A stretch of DNA of 19,116 bases from an uncultured Prevotella sp. (GTDB lineage Bacteria; Bacteroidota; Bacteroidia; Bacteroidales; Bacteroidaceae), in NCBI GenBank assembly GCA_934120735.1, contig CAKOVA010000035.1, positions 1-19,116 on the forward strand, given 5' to 3'. Position numbers and translations under genes: made by a program. This document shows, piece after piece, positions 1 through 7,848 of this stretch. Under the pieces are notes generated by a model that worked only from the letters and a program-made list of their open reading frames with translations, was not told the DNA's origin and did not search any database. How positions within the stretch are numbered: position 1 is the stretch's first letter; each line of letters begins with the position of its first letter.

Positions 1-331
1 ATATTGCCGCAAAAGACATTTCACGAAAGAACGTCCCGTTCTATCTAAAAAAACGAAAAACAGTGTTGCAGCCTCTCTCATTTGACGAATAAGCGGAGAG
101 AAACTCCAGCGCATTGATTTTCGTTCTTTTCGTCAGAACGTTTACGTTCTTTAGTTTCTTAATATCACTCACAAATTTTCGTGTTTTCTGTTTATTTCGT
201 TGTTGATTTCTTCTACGTTGTTTACAACAACAAAATATACCATCTTTAAATGAAAGAGCTGTGCCATTATACCACAATATTGACATTCTAAATTATTGCT
301 GAACAATCGCGAAAAGCTACCTTCGCCTCCT
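1..331. other. Non-coding stretch left of the trxA terminator
   Basis: No convincing gene is visible. The short minus-strand reading frames here are basic or AT-rich, resemble no family I know, and partly run into the trxA terminator. The region is AT-rich and contains a palindromic motif twice: AGAACG-3nt-CGTTCT at 28-42 and AGAACG-4nt-CGTTCT at 135-150, the second preceded by another CGTTCT at 122-127. It probably separates trxA from a gene to the left that lies outside the window. I found no clear TAnnTTTG promoter on either strand. Confidence 0.5.
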
Positions 332-379
332 AAAAACAAAGAAAAGTATGGCAGATGCCTTACATCCGCCATACTTTCC
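332..379 (-). terminator. Rho-independent terminator of trxA
   Basis: About 20 nt past the trxA stop codon on the minus strand there is a strong hairpin. A 10-bp stem pairs 343-352 with 368-377. After one mismatch, a further 4 bp pair 354-357 with 363-366 around a 5-nt loop. On the minus strand the stem is followed directly by a T-rich run (CTTTTCTTTGTTTTTA). Stem, loop and U-tract are all in the right order for intrinsic termination of leftward transcription from trxA. Confidence 0.85.
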
Positions 380-397
380 TCATTGATTTGACCGCTA

Positions 398-712
398 TTA
401 CAGCAGGGCCTTGAACTTCTCATCGAGCGTTGCCTTTGAGGCTGCCCCGACGAATTTGTCTACCAGCTCTCCTCCCTTGAAGAAGAGGATAGTAGGAATG
501 TTGCGTACACCAAACTGCATGGCGATGTCGTCATTCTCTTCAACGTCACACTTACCTACGACGATTTTTCCATCATAGTCGTTTGCCAACTCAGAGATGA
601 CAGGCCCTACCATGCGACAGGGGCCGCACCATGTAGCCCATAAATCCACTACCAATGGCAGATCGCCATTCTTGTAACTCTCGAAATTCTCGCTTGTGAT
701 TTTTACTTCCAT
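398..712 (-). CDS. trxA: Thioredoxin
   Basis: Small cytoplasmic thiol-disulfide oxidoreductase that reduces protein disulfides and is itself recycled by thioredoxin reductase. The 104-residue product has the usual length of bacterial TrxA. The redox motif WCGPC is at residues 28-32 (cysteines 29 and 32), within the canonical DLWATWCGPC context. The conserved cis-proline lies in RNIPT (Pro73) and a GG-containing loop follows the last strands. The N-terminus has no signal peptide, so it acts in the cytosol. The ATG at 710-712 gives the standard N-terminus. It lies downstream of dnaE on the same strand, with a 241-bp gap that holds its own promoter motifs, a 10-bp tandem repeat and a leader hairpin. 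A clear terminator follows. The motif makes the identification very safe; which of several possible cellular thioredoxins it is cannot be told from sequence alone. Confidence 0.97.
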   Translation of the reverse strand: MEVKITSENFESYKNGDLPLVVDLWATWCGPCRMVGPVISELANDYDGKIVVGKCDVEENDDIAMQFGVRNIPTILFFKGGELVDKFVGAASKATLDEKFKALL

Positions 713-733
713 CTTTTATTTGATTTTTATATA

Positions 734-754
734 GGCGGTTCTATAATTACCGCC
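734..754 (-). promoter_or_regulatory. Hairpin in the trxA leader
   Basis: A perfect 6-bp GC-rich stem pairs 734-739 (GGCGGT) with 749-754 (ACCGCC) around a 9-nt AT-rich loop, ending 22 nt upstream of the trxA start codon on the minus strand. No U-tract follows on the minus strand, so it is more likely a leader structure than a terminator. Its role is unknown. Confidence 0.45.
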
Positions 755-810
755 GTAAAGTTTTAGTATGTTGGACAGTTTACGTTTTGTCATCTTGCGG
801 TTTTTATTAG

Positions 811-850
811 GTGGGACTATGTAGGACTATGCAAGACTATGTAAGACTAT
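811..850. repeat. Tandem 10-bp repeat, four copies
   Basis: Four head-to-tail units of 10 bp occupy 811-820, 821-830, 831-840 and 841-850. Each ends in the invariant hexamer GACTAT, preceded by GTGG, GTAG, GCAA or GTAA. The period equals about one helical turn, so the hexamers sit on the same face of the DNA. The array lies between the trxA promoter motifs and the trxA start codon, so it would be transcribed into the leader. It could be a protein-binding array or a slippage-prone repeat; the sequence does not decide. Confidence 0.8.
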
Positions 851-879
851 GTTTTATATAAAACAGTCTCGCAATCTGA

Positions 880-940
880 CAAAGCTAATTTATAGAACCA
901 GCCATGTGACAAAGATAAACGATTATCATGAATCATGCAA
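880..940 (-). promoter_or_regulatory. Bacteroidota-type promoter(s) for trxA
   Basis: On the minus strand TTG (940-938) is followed after exactly 20 nt by TATCTTTG (917-910), matching the Bacteroidota consensus TTG-N20-TAnnTTTG. A second -7 box, TAGCTTTG, lies at 887-880, with TTTG at 913-910 as a possible -33 box at a slightly long 22-nt spacing. Both lie just past the dnaE stop codon and would transcribe trxA with a leader of roughly 160-190 nt. Confidence 0.6.
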
Positions 941-953
941 GCATCGTGCCCAA

Positions 954-3900
954 TTAATTCACCAGATAATTCATATTGGGGTTTCCTTCGATATATCTGA
1001 TTAGGTCATGATTCAAACTGATTTGCTGAAGCCCTGAATGAAGCAAGATACTAGTTTGATGTTTCTTGTCCACTACCTGGAAGCACAGCTGCGTGTTGCC
1101 TTTCGAATCTTGCAACATCGACACGATGTCGTTCACCACCACTTCATCGATGGCCTCGCTGTCCACGACAATGGTCAGTCTGTGTATCTGTTTGTCTCTT
1201 ACCGTTTGCAGGTACTGAACATCGTTGATGCGAAAGTCGTAGTAGTTGCTGTCCCGATAACGCTGCGTACACTTGCCCGATAGATAAACGGTGCTGCCCA
1301 CTACCATCATGCCTTTCCACTTTCCCCATTCCTCACCAAAGAAGGCTATCTCGCCTGTTCCACTAAAGTCTTCTATTGTCACGAAGCCACAAGGCTTTCC
1401 GGTTTTCGTAAATTTGTCCTTCACATCGGTAATCATGCCAGCGAAAACCACGTCAGCCTTTTTGGCCAACTCGGCCTTGTCGCCCAGTTCGGTGCACGAA
1501 GTATTACACATACTCTTCAACACGATGCTGAATTCGTCCAGCGGATGGGCCGAAAGATAGATTCCCACCAAATCATGCTCGCGATTCAATTTCTCAATGT
1601 TGCTCCACAACTCTGGTTTAGGAATGGGTGGTGTGGCAATCTCTACGGCATCTACGCCGCCAAACAGCGAATGCTCTATTTCTGATTTCTTGCTCTGATA
1701 GAGCTGTCCATAACGCACGAGCGTGTCGATAAACAGTTCGCCTTTGTTGTTGGCGGTGAAGTAGCTCTCCCGTGGAATGCCGAAGCTGTCGAATCCACCA
1801 CTAAGCGCCAAACTTTCAAAGGCTTTGCGGTTGACTTGCGTAAAGTCCACTCGGTGTGCAAAATCGAAGATATCTTGGTACAGTCCATTGGCCTCTCGCT
1901 CTTCAATGATGGCAGTCGCGGCGGCATCACCCATGCCCTTGATGGCAGCAAGACCGAAGCGTATTTCCCCCTTGTGGTTCACGCCAAACTTCTGATAGCT
2001 CTCGTTAACGTCGGGACCTAACGTGGCTATGCGCAGCGACTTGCATTCATCCATCAACTTAGATATTTCCGTTATCTGATCCTTGCGTCGACTCATGATG
2101 GCTGCCATGAACTCAGCAGGATAGTGAGCCTTGAGGTATGCCGTTTGAAAGGCCACCCACGAATAGCAAGCCGCATGCGACTTGTTGAAGGCATAAGATG
2201 CGAACTTCTCCCAGTCGGCCCATATCTTGTCCAACACGTTCTCATCATATCCGTTCTTCTTGCCCCCTTCAATAAACTTGGGTTTCATGGCATCTACTAT
2301 CGCCTTTTTCTTCTTACCCATCGCCTTACGCAGGGCGTCACTCTCACCACGCGTGAAATTGGCCAGCAAGCGCGAGAGCAACATCACCTGCTCTTGATAA
2401 ACGGTGATGCCGTATGTATCTTTCAAATACCGCTCCATTACCGGAATGGGATACGTAATCTCCTCCTCTCCTTTCTTACGGGCGATGAACGACGGGATGT
2501 TGTCCATGGGACCGGGGCGGTAGAGGGCGTTCATGGCGATGAGATCTTCAAACTTCGTCGGACTCAACTGGCGCAGATAGTTCTGCATACCGGCCGACTC
2601 AAACTGGAACGTGCCGATGGTGCGCCCCTCTTGGTAAAGCTTATAGGTCAATTCGTCGTCAATGGGAATCTTGTCGAGGTCGATGTCTATGTTCTTCGTC
2701 AGCTTCACATTTTTTACTGCTTCCTTCAACTCCGACAGGGTTTTCAGCCCCAAGAAGTCCATCTTGATCAGTCCTGTTTCCTCAATCACATGCCCATCAT
2801 ACTGCGTACAGTTGGTCTTTTCGTCCTTAAAGTCGGGGTCATCGGCCGTTGACACGGGAACCCAGTCGCTGATGGGGTCGCGACAGATGATGAAACCACA
2901 GGCATGGATGCCCGTTCCCCGCACCGTTCCCTCCAGCATCTTGGCATACTTGATGGTGTTGCTCTCGCGTATGTCGGTAGAGGCTTCGGCCATCTGCAGC
3001 TCGGGCGTGCACTTGATGGCGTTGGTGAGGTTCATTTTCATCTTATCGGGAAGCCTCTCCGGAATGGCCTTGCACAAAGCATTTGAGCGTTCCAGCGGCA
3101 GTTTTTCCACCCGCGCCACGTCCTTGATGGAGTTCTTGGTCGCCATACTGCCGTAGGTGATGATGTGCGCACAGTTCTCGTGGCCATACTTGTCCATCAC
3201 CCATTTCAGCACCTTCCCCCGGCCATCATCATCAAAGTCGGTGTCGATATCGGGCAAGGAGATACGGTCGGGATTCAAGAAACGCTCGAACAGCAAGTCG
3301 TATTTCAGGGGATCAATCTTCGTGATGCCCAAGCAGTAGGCCACAACCGACCCGGCTGCCGACCCACGTCCCGGTCCAACCATCACGCCCAATTCCTCTC
3401 GGGCCGCACGAATAAAGTCGGATACAATCAAGAAATAACCCGGAAAACCCATGGTCTTCATCACATGAAGCTCAAAGCGTATGCGGTCGTCCACCTCCTT
3501 GGGCAGCGGGTCGCCATACAACGGCTTGGCACCCTCATAGGCAAGATGCTGCAAATAGTCGGCCTCAAACTTGATGCGATACATCTTCTCGTAGCCACCC
3601 AGATGGTCTACCCGCTTCTGCGCGTCTTCCTCCGACATGGGATTTTCGCCATTCTCATCGGTGGTAAACTCACGAAGAAGATCTACCTCCGTAAACTTTT
3701 GTTTCCAATCCTCTTCCTTTCCAAACGATTCGGGAATGGGGAAGTTGGGCATGATGGGGTCGTGGTTGATGGAATAGGTTTCCACCTTATTAAGAATCTC
3801 GAGGGTATTCGCCATCGTTTCTGGCACATCGCTGAAGATGCTGTTCATCTCTTCGCGGGTCTTAAACCACTCTTGCTTGGAATAAAGCATGCGCGTGGGG

Positions 3901-4661
3901 TCGTCAAGGTCTTTCCCCGTAGACAGACACAGCAGGTGATCGTGGGCCTCGGCATTCTCTTTGTCCACAAAGTGAACGTCATTGGTGCACACCACCTTAA
4001 TGCCGTACTCCTTGGCCAGGTTGAAAATCGCCTGATTTGCGCGCTGCTGCATGGGATAGGCCTCACGATTGGCCCGAATGGAGGGGTCTTTCACCTCGTG
4101 GCGTTGTATCTCCAGGTAATAATCGTCGCCAAAAACTCGCTTGTACCACTCTACCGCTTCCCTGGCTCCAGCCATGTCGCCGGCAATGATTTTGCGTGGA
4201 ACCTCGCCGGCCAGGCAAGCCGAACAAACAATGAGGTCTTCATGATATTTCTCCAATTCCTCACGGTCGGTACGCGGCCGCATGTAATAGCCATCCTCCC
4301 AGGCATGGCTCACCAGTTTGATGAGGTTTTTATAGCCCCGGTAGTTCTTCGCCAACACGATGAGGTGGTAACCACTCATGTCGCCCATATCCTTGACCTT
4401 GTCGAACCTACTGCGCCGAGCCACGTACATCTCACAACCAAAGATGGGCTTGAAGGGTTGCTTTCCGTCGGCCTTCAACTGCTTGTTAACCGTGTTGGCA
4501 TAGTCGAAAAATTCCTTGATGCCAAACATGTTGCCATGGTCGGTGATGGCCAAGCCGCGCATCCCGTCGGCAACAGCTTTATCAACGAGCCGCTTCACGG
4601 GCGACTGACCGTCGAGAATGGAATAATAAGTATGTACGTGTAGGTGGACAAAATCGTTCAT
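954..4661 (-). CDS. dnaE: DNA polymerase III alpha subunit
   Basis: Replicative DNA polymerase catalytic subunit (DnaE type, C family). The 1235-residue protein begins with a PHP domain (about residues 1-280). Its HxH metal motif is at H6 and H8, DHG is at 41-43, and a later NDVHF is present, so the metal ligands look retained, unlike in E. coli DnaE. The palm carries PDID with aspartates 471 and 473, and a third catalytic aspartate, D635, sits in MDFLGL. The [10 protein letters not shown] element and the fingers region with FxxYxFNKSHAxxY are canonical. Near the C-terminus come a helix-hairpin-helix region, a likely clamp-binding motif (EHSLF, 996-1000) and an OB-fold segment ([10 protein letters not shown] onward, about 1060-1130). 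The ATG at 4659-4661 gives the standard N-terminus ([11 protein letters not shown]). It is divergent from psd and upstream of trxA. No frameshift is seen. Confidence 0.98.
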   Translation of the reverse strand: MNDFVHLHVHTYYSILDGQSPVKRLVDKAVADGMRGLAITDHGNMFGIKEFFDYANTVNKQLKADGKQPFKPIFGCEMYVARRSRFDKVKDMGDMSGYHLIVLAKNYRGYKNLIKLVSHAWEDGYYMRPRTDREELEKYHEDLIVCSACLAGEVPRKIIAGDMAGAREAVEWYKRVFGDDYYLEIQRHEVKDPSIRANREAYPMQQRANQAIFNLAKEYGIKVVCTNDVHFVDKENAEAHDHLLCLSTGKDLDDPTRMLYSKQEWFKTREEMNSIFSDVPETMANTLEILNKVETYSINHDPIMPNFPIPESFGKEEDWKQKFTEVDLLREFTTDENGENPMSEEDAQKRVDHLGGYEKMYRIKFEADYLQHLAYEGAKPLYGDPLPKEVDDRIRFELHVMKTMGFPGYFLIVSDFIRAAREELGVMVGPGRGSAAGSVVAYCLGITKIDPLKYDLLFERFLNPDRISLPDIDTDFDDDGRGKVLKWVMDKYGHENCAHIITYGSMATKNSIKDVARVEKLPLERSNALCKAIPERLPDKMKMNLTNAIKCTPELQMAEASTDIRESNTIKYAKMLEGTVRGTGIHACGFIICRDPISDWVPVSTADDPDFKDEKTNCTQYDGHVIEETGLIKMDFLGLKTLSELKEAVKNVKLTKNIDIDLDKIPIDDELTYKLYQEGRTIGTFQFESAGMQNYLRQLSPTKFEDLIAMNALYRPGPMDNIPSFIARKKGEEEITYPIPVMERYLKDTYGITVYQEQVMLLSRLLANFTRGESDALRKAMGKKKKAIVDAMKPKFIEGGKKNGYDENVLDKIWADWEKFASYAFNKSHAACYSWVAFQTAYLKAHYPAEFMAAIMSRRKDQITEISKLMDECKSLRIATLGPDVNESYQKFGVNHKGEIRFGLAAIKGMGDAAATAIIEEREANGLYQDIFDFAHRVDFTQVNRKAFESLALSGGFDSFGIPRESYFTANNKGELFIDTLVRYGQLYQSKKSEIEHSLFGGVDAVEIATPPIPKPELWSNIEKLNREHDLVGIYLSAHPLDEFSIVLKSMCNTSCTELGDKAELAKKADVVFAGMITDVKDKFTKTGKPCGFVTIEDFSGTGEIAFFGEEWGKWKGMMVVGSTVYLSGKCTQRYRDSNYYDFRINDVQYLQTVRDKQIHRLTIVVDSEAIDEVVVNDIVSMLQDSKGNTQLCFQVVDKKHQTSILLHSGLQQISLNHDLIRYIEGNPNMNYLVN

Positions 4662-4682
4662 GTGCTCAATTTATTTGGAGCG

Positions 4683-4714
4683 TAAAGGTACTCAATATGC
4701 GCGACACAGCCAAA
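4683..4714 (-). promoter_or_regulatory. Promoter of dnaE
   Basis: On the minus strand TTTG (4714-4711) is followed after exactly 20 nt by TACCTTTA (4690-4683), one base off the TAnnTTTG consensus. Transcription would begin about 15 nt before the dnaE start codon. The site lies back to back with the psd promoter in a 127-bp gap. Confidence 0.6.
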
Positions 4715-4729
4715 GAATGAGCGTAAAAG

Positions 4730-4761
4730 TTTGTGCGGTTTCCGAAAAACAATTATCTTTG
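4730..4761 (+). promoter_or_regulatory. Promoter of the psd-pssA operon
   Basis: TTTG (4730-4733), a 20-nt spacer, then TATCTTTG (4754-4761) is a full match to the Bacteroidota sigma-factor consensus. The implied start of transcription is near 4768, about 20 nt before the psd ATG at 4789. This supports that ATG over an in-frame upstream start at 4660, which would lie before the promoter. Confidence 0.75.
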
Positions 4762-4788
4762 CACAAACTTCTAATCGGTTTTCATACT

Positions 4789-5481
4789 ATGATTAAAAGA
4801 ATCAAGAAACTGAAGAAAATCCGTATACATCGCGAAGGAACAGACACCCTGATTTGGGGATTCATAGCCATTGCAGCCATTGCATTGCTATTATGGCGTT
4901 CGTTCGAAACTAAAATCCCATTTTATGCCTTTACGGTTATCTTCGGAACAATATATTGCATCGTCATCAATTTCTTTCAATGCCCCATCCGCTATTTTCC
5001 TTCTGAGGACACCGACAAGATTGTGGTGGCCCCAGCTGATGGCAAAATCGTGGTGATTGAGGAGGTGGAAGAGAACAAGTACTTTCACGAAAAGCGCCTC
5101 ATGATTTCGGTCTTTATGAGCCTGTTCAACGTTCACGCCAACTGGTTTCCGGTTGACGGTAAGGTGAAACTGGTTCATCACCAAAACGGCAACTACCACA
5201 AGGCATGGTTGCCAAAAGCCAGTGAGGAGAATGAGCACAGCGACATCATCATCACCACGCCCGACGGTGTGGACGTTCTCTGTCGACAGATTGCCGGAGC
5301 CATGGCCAGACGCATCGTGACCTACGCCAAGGAAGGCGAAGACTGCTACATTGACGAGCACCTGGGCTTCATCAAATTTGGCTCGCGCGTGGACGTGTAC
5401 CTGCCGCTCGGAACGGAAGTGTGCATAAAAATGGGACAAAAAACAACAGGCGACCACACCGTCATTGCAAAACTGAAATAA
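4789..5481 (+). CDS. psd: Phosphatidylserine decarboxylase (short, pyruvoyl-dependent form)
   Basis: Converts phosphatidylserine to phosphatidylethanolamine at the inner membrane. The 230-residue protein starts with a basic stretch and two hydrophobic segments (about 21-37 and 43-62) that anchor it in the membrane. The catalytic part shows APADGK (Asp84), the [14 protein letters not shown] block (His116), and near the C-terminus KFGSR, where proenzymes of this family cleave between Gly198 and Ser199 so that the serine becomes the pyruvoyl group. Asp, His and Ser form the family's self-processing triad. It is much shorter than E. coli Psd, as expected for the short class found in Bacteroidota and archaea. 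The start at 4789 was chosen because it follows the promoter and gives the usual N-terminus. The next gene, pssA, makes its substrate. Confidence 0.95.
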   Translation: MIKRIKKLKKIRIHREGTDTLIWGFIAIAAIALLLWRSFETKIPFYAFTVIFGTIYCIVINFFQCPIRYFPSEDTDKIVVAPADGKIVVIEEVEENKYFHEKRLMISVFMSLFNVHANWFPVDGKVKLVHHQNGNYHKAWLPKASEENEHSDIIITTPDGVDVLCRQIAGAMARRIVTYAKEGEDCYIDEHLGFIKFGSRVDVYLPLGTEVCIKMGQKTTGDHTVIAKLK

Positions 5482-5503
5482 AACAAAGCGGGAACGGCAA
5501 TTG

Positions 5504-5521
5504 GGGTGACGCACGTCACCC
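5504..5521 (+). other. Hairpin between psd and pssA
   Basis: A perfect 7-bp stem (GGGTGAC at 5504-5510, GTCACCC at 5515-5521) closes a 4-nt loop in the 70-nt gap between psd and pssA. There is no U-tract, so it is probably not a full terminator. It might stabilise or process the operon mRNA. Confidence 0.5.
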
Positions 5522-5551
5522 GCACCACCCTACCGAACCTCTACGACACAA

Positions 5552-6331
5552 ATGAGCAACTTCATCAAAAGAAACATACCCAACGCACTGACTTGCAGCA
5601 ACCTCATCTCGGGCTGCATCGCAACTTGTTTCGCCTTTGTCGGTGATGCCAAGATGGCCTTGATATGGATACTCGCCGGGGCCACATTCGACTTTTTTGA
5701 CGGCATGTCGGCCCGCTTTCTAAAGGTATCCTCACCCATCGGCAAGGAATTAGACTCGCTGGCCGATTGCGTTACCTTTGGTGTAGCACCATCCACCATG
5801 GTTTTTAATGAGCTTATGGTCATCGACTACCCGTCGTTTCTCACTACGTCCGAGGCGTTTTCTTTCGACCTTTACCGCACGTTCATTCCCTTTCTGGCCT
5901 TCCTCATGGCAGCTTTCTCGGCGCTGCGATTGGCCAAATTCAATATTGACACACGTCAAACCGATTCGTTCATTGGGCTTCCCACACCGGCGAACGCCCT
6001 GTTTTGGGGATCGCTCATCGTCACAAGTCCTGCCTGGCTTGAAAACAATGCAGGTGCACTGGTATACATTTTAGTACTGCTGCTGTTGAGTTGTTATCTC
6101 TTGGTCAGCGAGATTCCCATGTTCGCCCTTAAATTCAAAAACTTTAAATGGCAGGGCAACGCCATCCGCCACAGCTTCATCATCTTCACCGCCGTTGTAC
6201 TTGTAACGTTTGGCGTGTTGAAAGGTTGGTGGATTGTCATTGCATCCTACTTCCTCATATCCTTGGGATTGTTTGTTACAGGCAGGACAAAAATCACCAA
6301 GATGAATCACGACAAAGAACAGAAACTATGA
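5552..6331 (+). CDS. pssA: CDP-diacylglycerol-serine O-phosphatidyltransferase
   Basis: Membrane enzyme that joins serine to CDP-diacylglycerol, giving phosphatidylserine and CMP. The complete CDP-alcohol phosphotransferase signature D-x2-D-G-x2-A-R-x8-G-x3-D-x3-D is visible: Asp47, Asp50, Gly51, Ala54, Arg55, Gly64, Asp68 and Asp72, at the end of a hydrophobic stretch. Several further hydrophobic segments follow across the 259 residues, as expected for a multi-pass protein of the PssA type II class. The ATG at 5552 gives the usual N-terminus (NIPNALTCSNL). It lies 70 nt behind psd and its stop overlaps the next start by 4 nt (ATGA), so the three genes are very likely one transcript that makes phosphatidylethanolamine in two steps. 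Confidence 0.95.
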   Translation: MSNFIKRNIPNALTCSNLISGCIATCFAFVGDAKMALIWILAGATFDFFDGMSARFLKVSSPIGKELDSLADCVTFGVAPSTMVFNELMVIDYPSFLTTSEAFSFDLYRTFIPFLAFLMAAFSALRLAKFNIDTRQTDSFIGLPTPANALFWGSLIVTSPAWLENNAGALVYILVLLLLSCYLLVSEIPMFALKFKNFKWQGNAIRHSFIIFTAVVLVTFGVLKGWWIVIASYFLISLGLFVTGRTKITKMNHDKEQKL

Positions 6332-6603
6332 TATTCAAAATAATTCTCATCATATTCCTCATCGGTTTGCTGGTGGTAGGCTTTTCCGCAGCAAAGTTTA
6401 TCAGCATTTTCCGCGAAGGTGCCAAACTGTTCAGAGAGCAGACCAAGGGGCCAGCCCAGCACCGACAGCACCATAGAAACACCACCCAAACGGTGGTAGA
6501 CCATCGGGATGCTGACGAAATAAACAAAAAAATCTTCAAAAAAGACGAAGGCGAATACGTCGAATTTGAAGAAGAACCGGGGGAAACGGAAAACAAAAAC
6601 TAA
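6328..6603 (+). CDS. Small membrane protein, DUF4834-like
   Basis: A 91-residue protein with one N-terminal hydrophobic segment (about residues 2-21, MIFKIILIIFLIGLLVVG), then a basic Gln/His/Arg-rich stretch (about 40-58) and a strongly acidic tail (EGEYVEFEEEPGETE). The start codon overlaps the pssA stop in an ATGA, indicating translational coupling. Small proteins of this layout directly after pssA are common in Bacteroidales and are annotated as DUF4834; I assign that family from layout and position, not from a search. Function is unknown. Position suggests a link to phospholipid synthesis or the membrane, which is inference. That it is a gene is well supported by the coupling and the orderly composition. 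Confidence 0.75.
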   Translation: MIFKIILIIFLIGLLVVGFSAAKFISIFREGAKLFREQTKGPAQHRQHHRNTTQTVVDHRDADEINKKIFKKDEGEYVEFEEEPGETENKN

Positions 6604-6782
6604 ACTGAAGCGACCATTCCTTGCCTTATCCTGCGGCTGCGAATGGGGTTTATTGCGCCCGCAAATGGTCATCCAGCACCCGTGAAGGAATGAAATCAAA
6701 TTGAGCAGACACACATTTGGCAACGGGGACTATTGGAAGAGGATTCATGATTTTTTCTTAACAACCAACCTCGCCATATTTT

Positions 6783-6841
6783 GCGTATTTGAAAACGACC
6801 TTGCCACATGGCGCAAATACGCCCAAAATAATTCCTTTTTT
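6783..6841 (+). terminator. Possible terminator of the psd-pssA operon
   Basis: A perfect 9-bp stem (GCGTATTTG at 6783-6791, CAAATACGC at 6814-6822) encloses a 22-nt loop that itself can form a small GCC/GGC stem. It is followed by an A-rich spacer and a T-run (about 6835-6841). The long loop and the gap before the T-run make it weaker than a textbook terminator. Confidence 0.4.
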
Positions 6842-6893
6842 GTCTACATGTTAAAAATGCATGTCAGGCGAACTGAATGTTTTATCTTTTTAG

Positions 6894-6901
6894 TATCTTT
6901 G
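6894..6901 (+). promoter_or_regulatory. -7 box of the metA promoter
   Basis: TATCTTTG matches the Bacteroidota -7 consensus TAnnTTTG. No good TTG or TTTG sits at the proper distance upstream, so it may depend on an activator or extra contacts. The implied transcript starts near 6908, about 50 nt before the preferred metA ATG. Confidence 0.55.
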
Positions 6902-6957
6902 CACGTCACGCAATCATGGGGGTTCGTGATGATCAATTGAGTGTATTCAAAGAAGTT

Positions 6958-7845
6958 ATGCCACTGCATTTGCCTAAAAATTTTCCAGCCATCGAGCGGC
7001 TGAAACAGGAAAACATCCTCGTGGAACGCGGGGAAGAGAAGACCGCGCATGGACAGGTCAAGCCTATCAAGATAGCCGTATTGAACTTGATGCCTACCAA
7101 GTTGCAGACCGAAACCGATATTCTGCGGTTGCTGTCGGCATCATCTTTGGATATTGAAGTGGCGTGGATGAGGCTTCGGTCGCATACGCCAACGCATGTG
7201 CCTGCTGCTCACATGGATGCTTACTATCATTATTTTGACGAATTGACATCACAGTCGTTCGATGGATTGATAGTGACGGGCGCACCTGTAGAGCATTTGA
7301 ATTTTGAAGAAGTGGATTATTGGGACGAGCTGACGCAGATATTTTCATGGGCGAGAGCTTCGCTCAAATCCACCTTATATATATGTTGGGCGGCGCAAGC
7401 GGGCTTGTATTTTCATGAAGGTATCAACAAATATGCGCTTCCGAAGAAGATGTTTGGCATCTTTCCTCAACAGGTTCTGCATCCCGAAGTACCCATTTTC
7501 CGTGGGTTTGATGACGTGTTTTGCATGCCGCACAGTCGCCATACCGAGATTAGGAAGGAGGATATCCTCCAGCATCCTGAACTGACGCTGTTGGCAGAGT
7601 CGGAAGAATGTGGGGTGAGCATGTGTATGACGGCCGGTGGAAAGGAGATTTTCATCACGGGACACATGGAGTATGCGCCCGATACTTTAGACCAAGAGTA
7701 CCATCGTGATGCGGGGAAGCGCGACGATGTGGATCTGCCACGGCACTATTACCGTGACGACAACCCCGCCAAGGGACCGCTTGTTACTTGGCGTGCGCAC
7801 GCCCACCTGCTGTTTACAAACTGGATGAACGAATATTTAAGATAA
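6958..7845 (+). CDS. metA: Homoserine O-acyltransferase, MetA family, predicted acetyl-CoA specific
   Basis: Acylates the hydroxyl of L-homoserine, the first committed step of methionine synthesis. The 295-residue product matches the MetA family from the first residues (MPLHLPKNFPAIERLKQENI) to the end (LLFTNWMNEYL). The nucleophile Cys143 lies in YICWAAQAG, and the other active-site residues are His236 and Glu238 in TGHMEYA, equivalent to E. coli Cys142, His235 and Glu237. Residue 112, in TGAPVEHL, is Glu where E. coli has Gly111. Glu at this place is known to go with acetyl-CoA use and Gly with succinyl-CoA, so this is probably a homoserine O-acetyltransferase in spite of the name metA. The start at 6958 was chosen by family alignment; an in-frame ATG at 6916 would add 14 residues. 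rlhA follows after 3 nt. Confidence 0.95.
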   Translation: MPLHLPKNFPAIERLKQENILVERGEEKTAHGQVKPIKIAVLNLMPTKLQTETDILRLLSASSLDIEVAWMRLRSHTPTHVPAAHMDAYYHYFDELTSQSFDGLIVTGAPVEHLNFEEVDYWDELTQIFSWARASLKSTLYICWAAQAGLYFHEGINKYALPKKMFGIFPQQVLHPEVPIFRGFDDVFCMPHSRHTEIRKEDILQHPELTLLAESEECGVSMCMTAGGKEIFITGHMEYAPDTLDQEYHRDAGKRDDVDLPRHYYRDDNPAKGPLVTWRAHAHLLFTNWMNEYLR

Positions 7846-7848
7846 GCA

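Larger units (their letters stand above)
6604..6957. other. Gap between the phospholipid operon and metA
   Basis: No credible gene is seen in these 354 bp. The left half holds two mutually exclusive pairings (6612-6618 with 6664-6670, or 6615-6622 with 6685-6692). The middle holds a longer hairpin with a T-run, and the right end holds the metA promoter. A 79-residue plus-strand reading frame at 6701-6940 runs across the terminator and promoter and is rejected. Confidence 0.6.

Noticed and set aside
41..286. Minus-strand small reading frame of 81 codons
   Set aside because: AT-rich and basic with no family resemblance or promoter; it contains the AGAACG palindromes and looks like intergenic sequence.
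3165..4643. Plus-strand reading frame of 492 codons
   Set aside because: It lies wholly antisense to dnaE, whose protein is clearly conserved. The translated sequence looks like a reverse shadow and resembles no family.
6902..6957. SAM-responsive riboswitch in the metA leader
   Set aside because: The leader implied by the -7 box is only about 50 nt, with no visible SAM-I or SAM-II motifs or helices.
6877..6957. Upstream starts for metA at 6877 and 6916
   Set aside because: The first lies before the -7 box and cannot be on that transcript. The second is possible but adds residues with no counterpart in the family, while MPLHLPKN at 6958 matches the usual MetA beginning.
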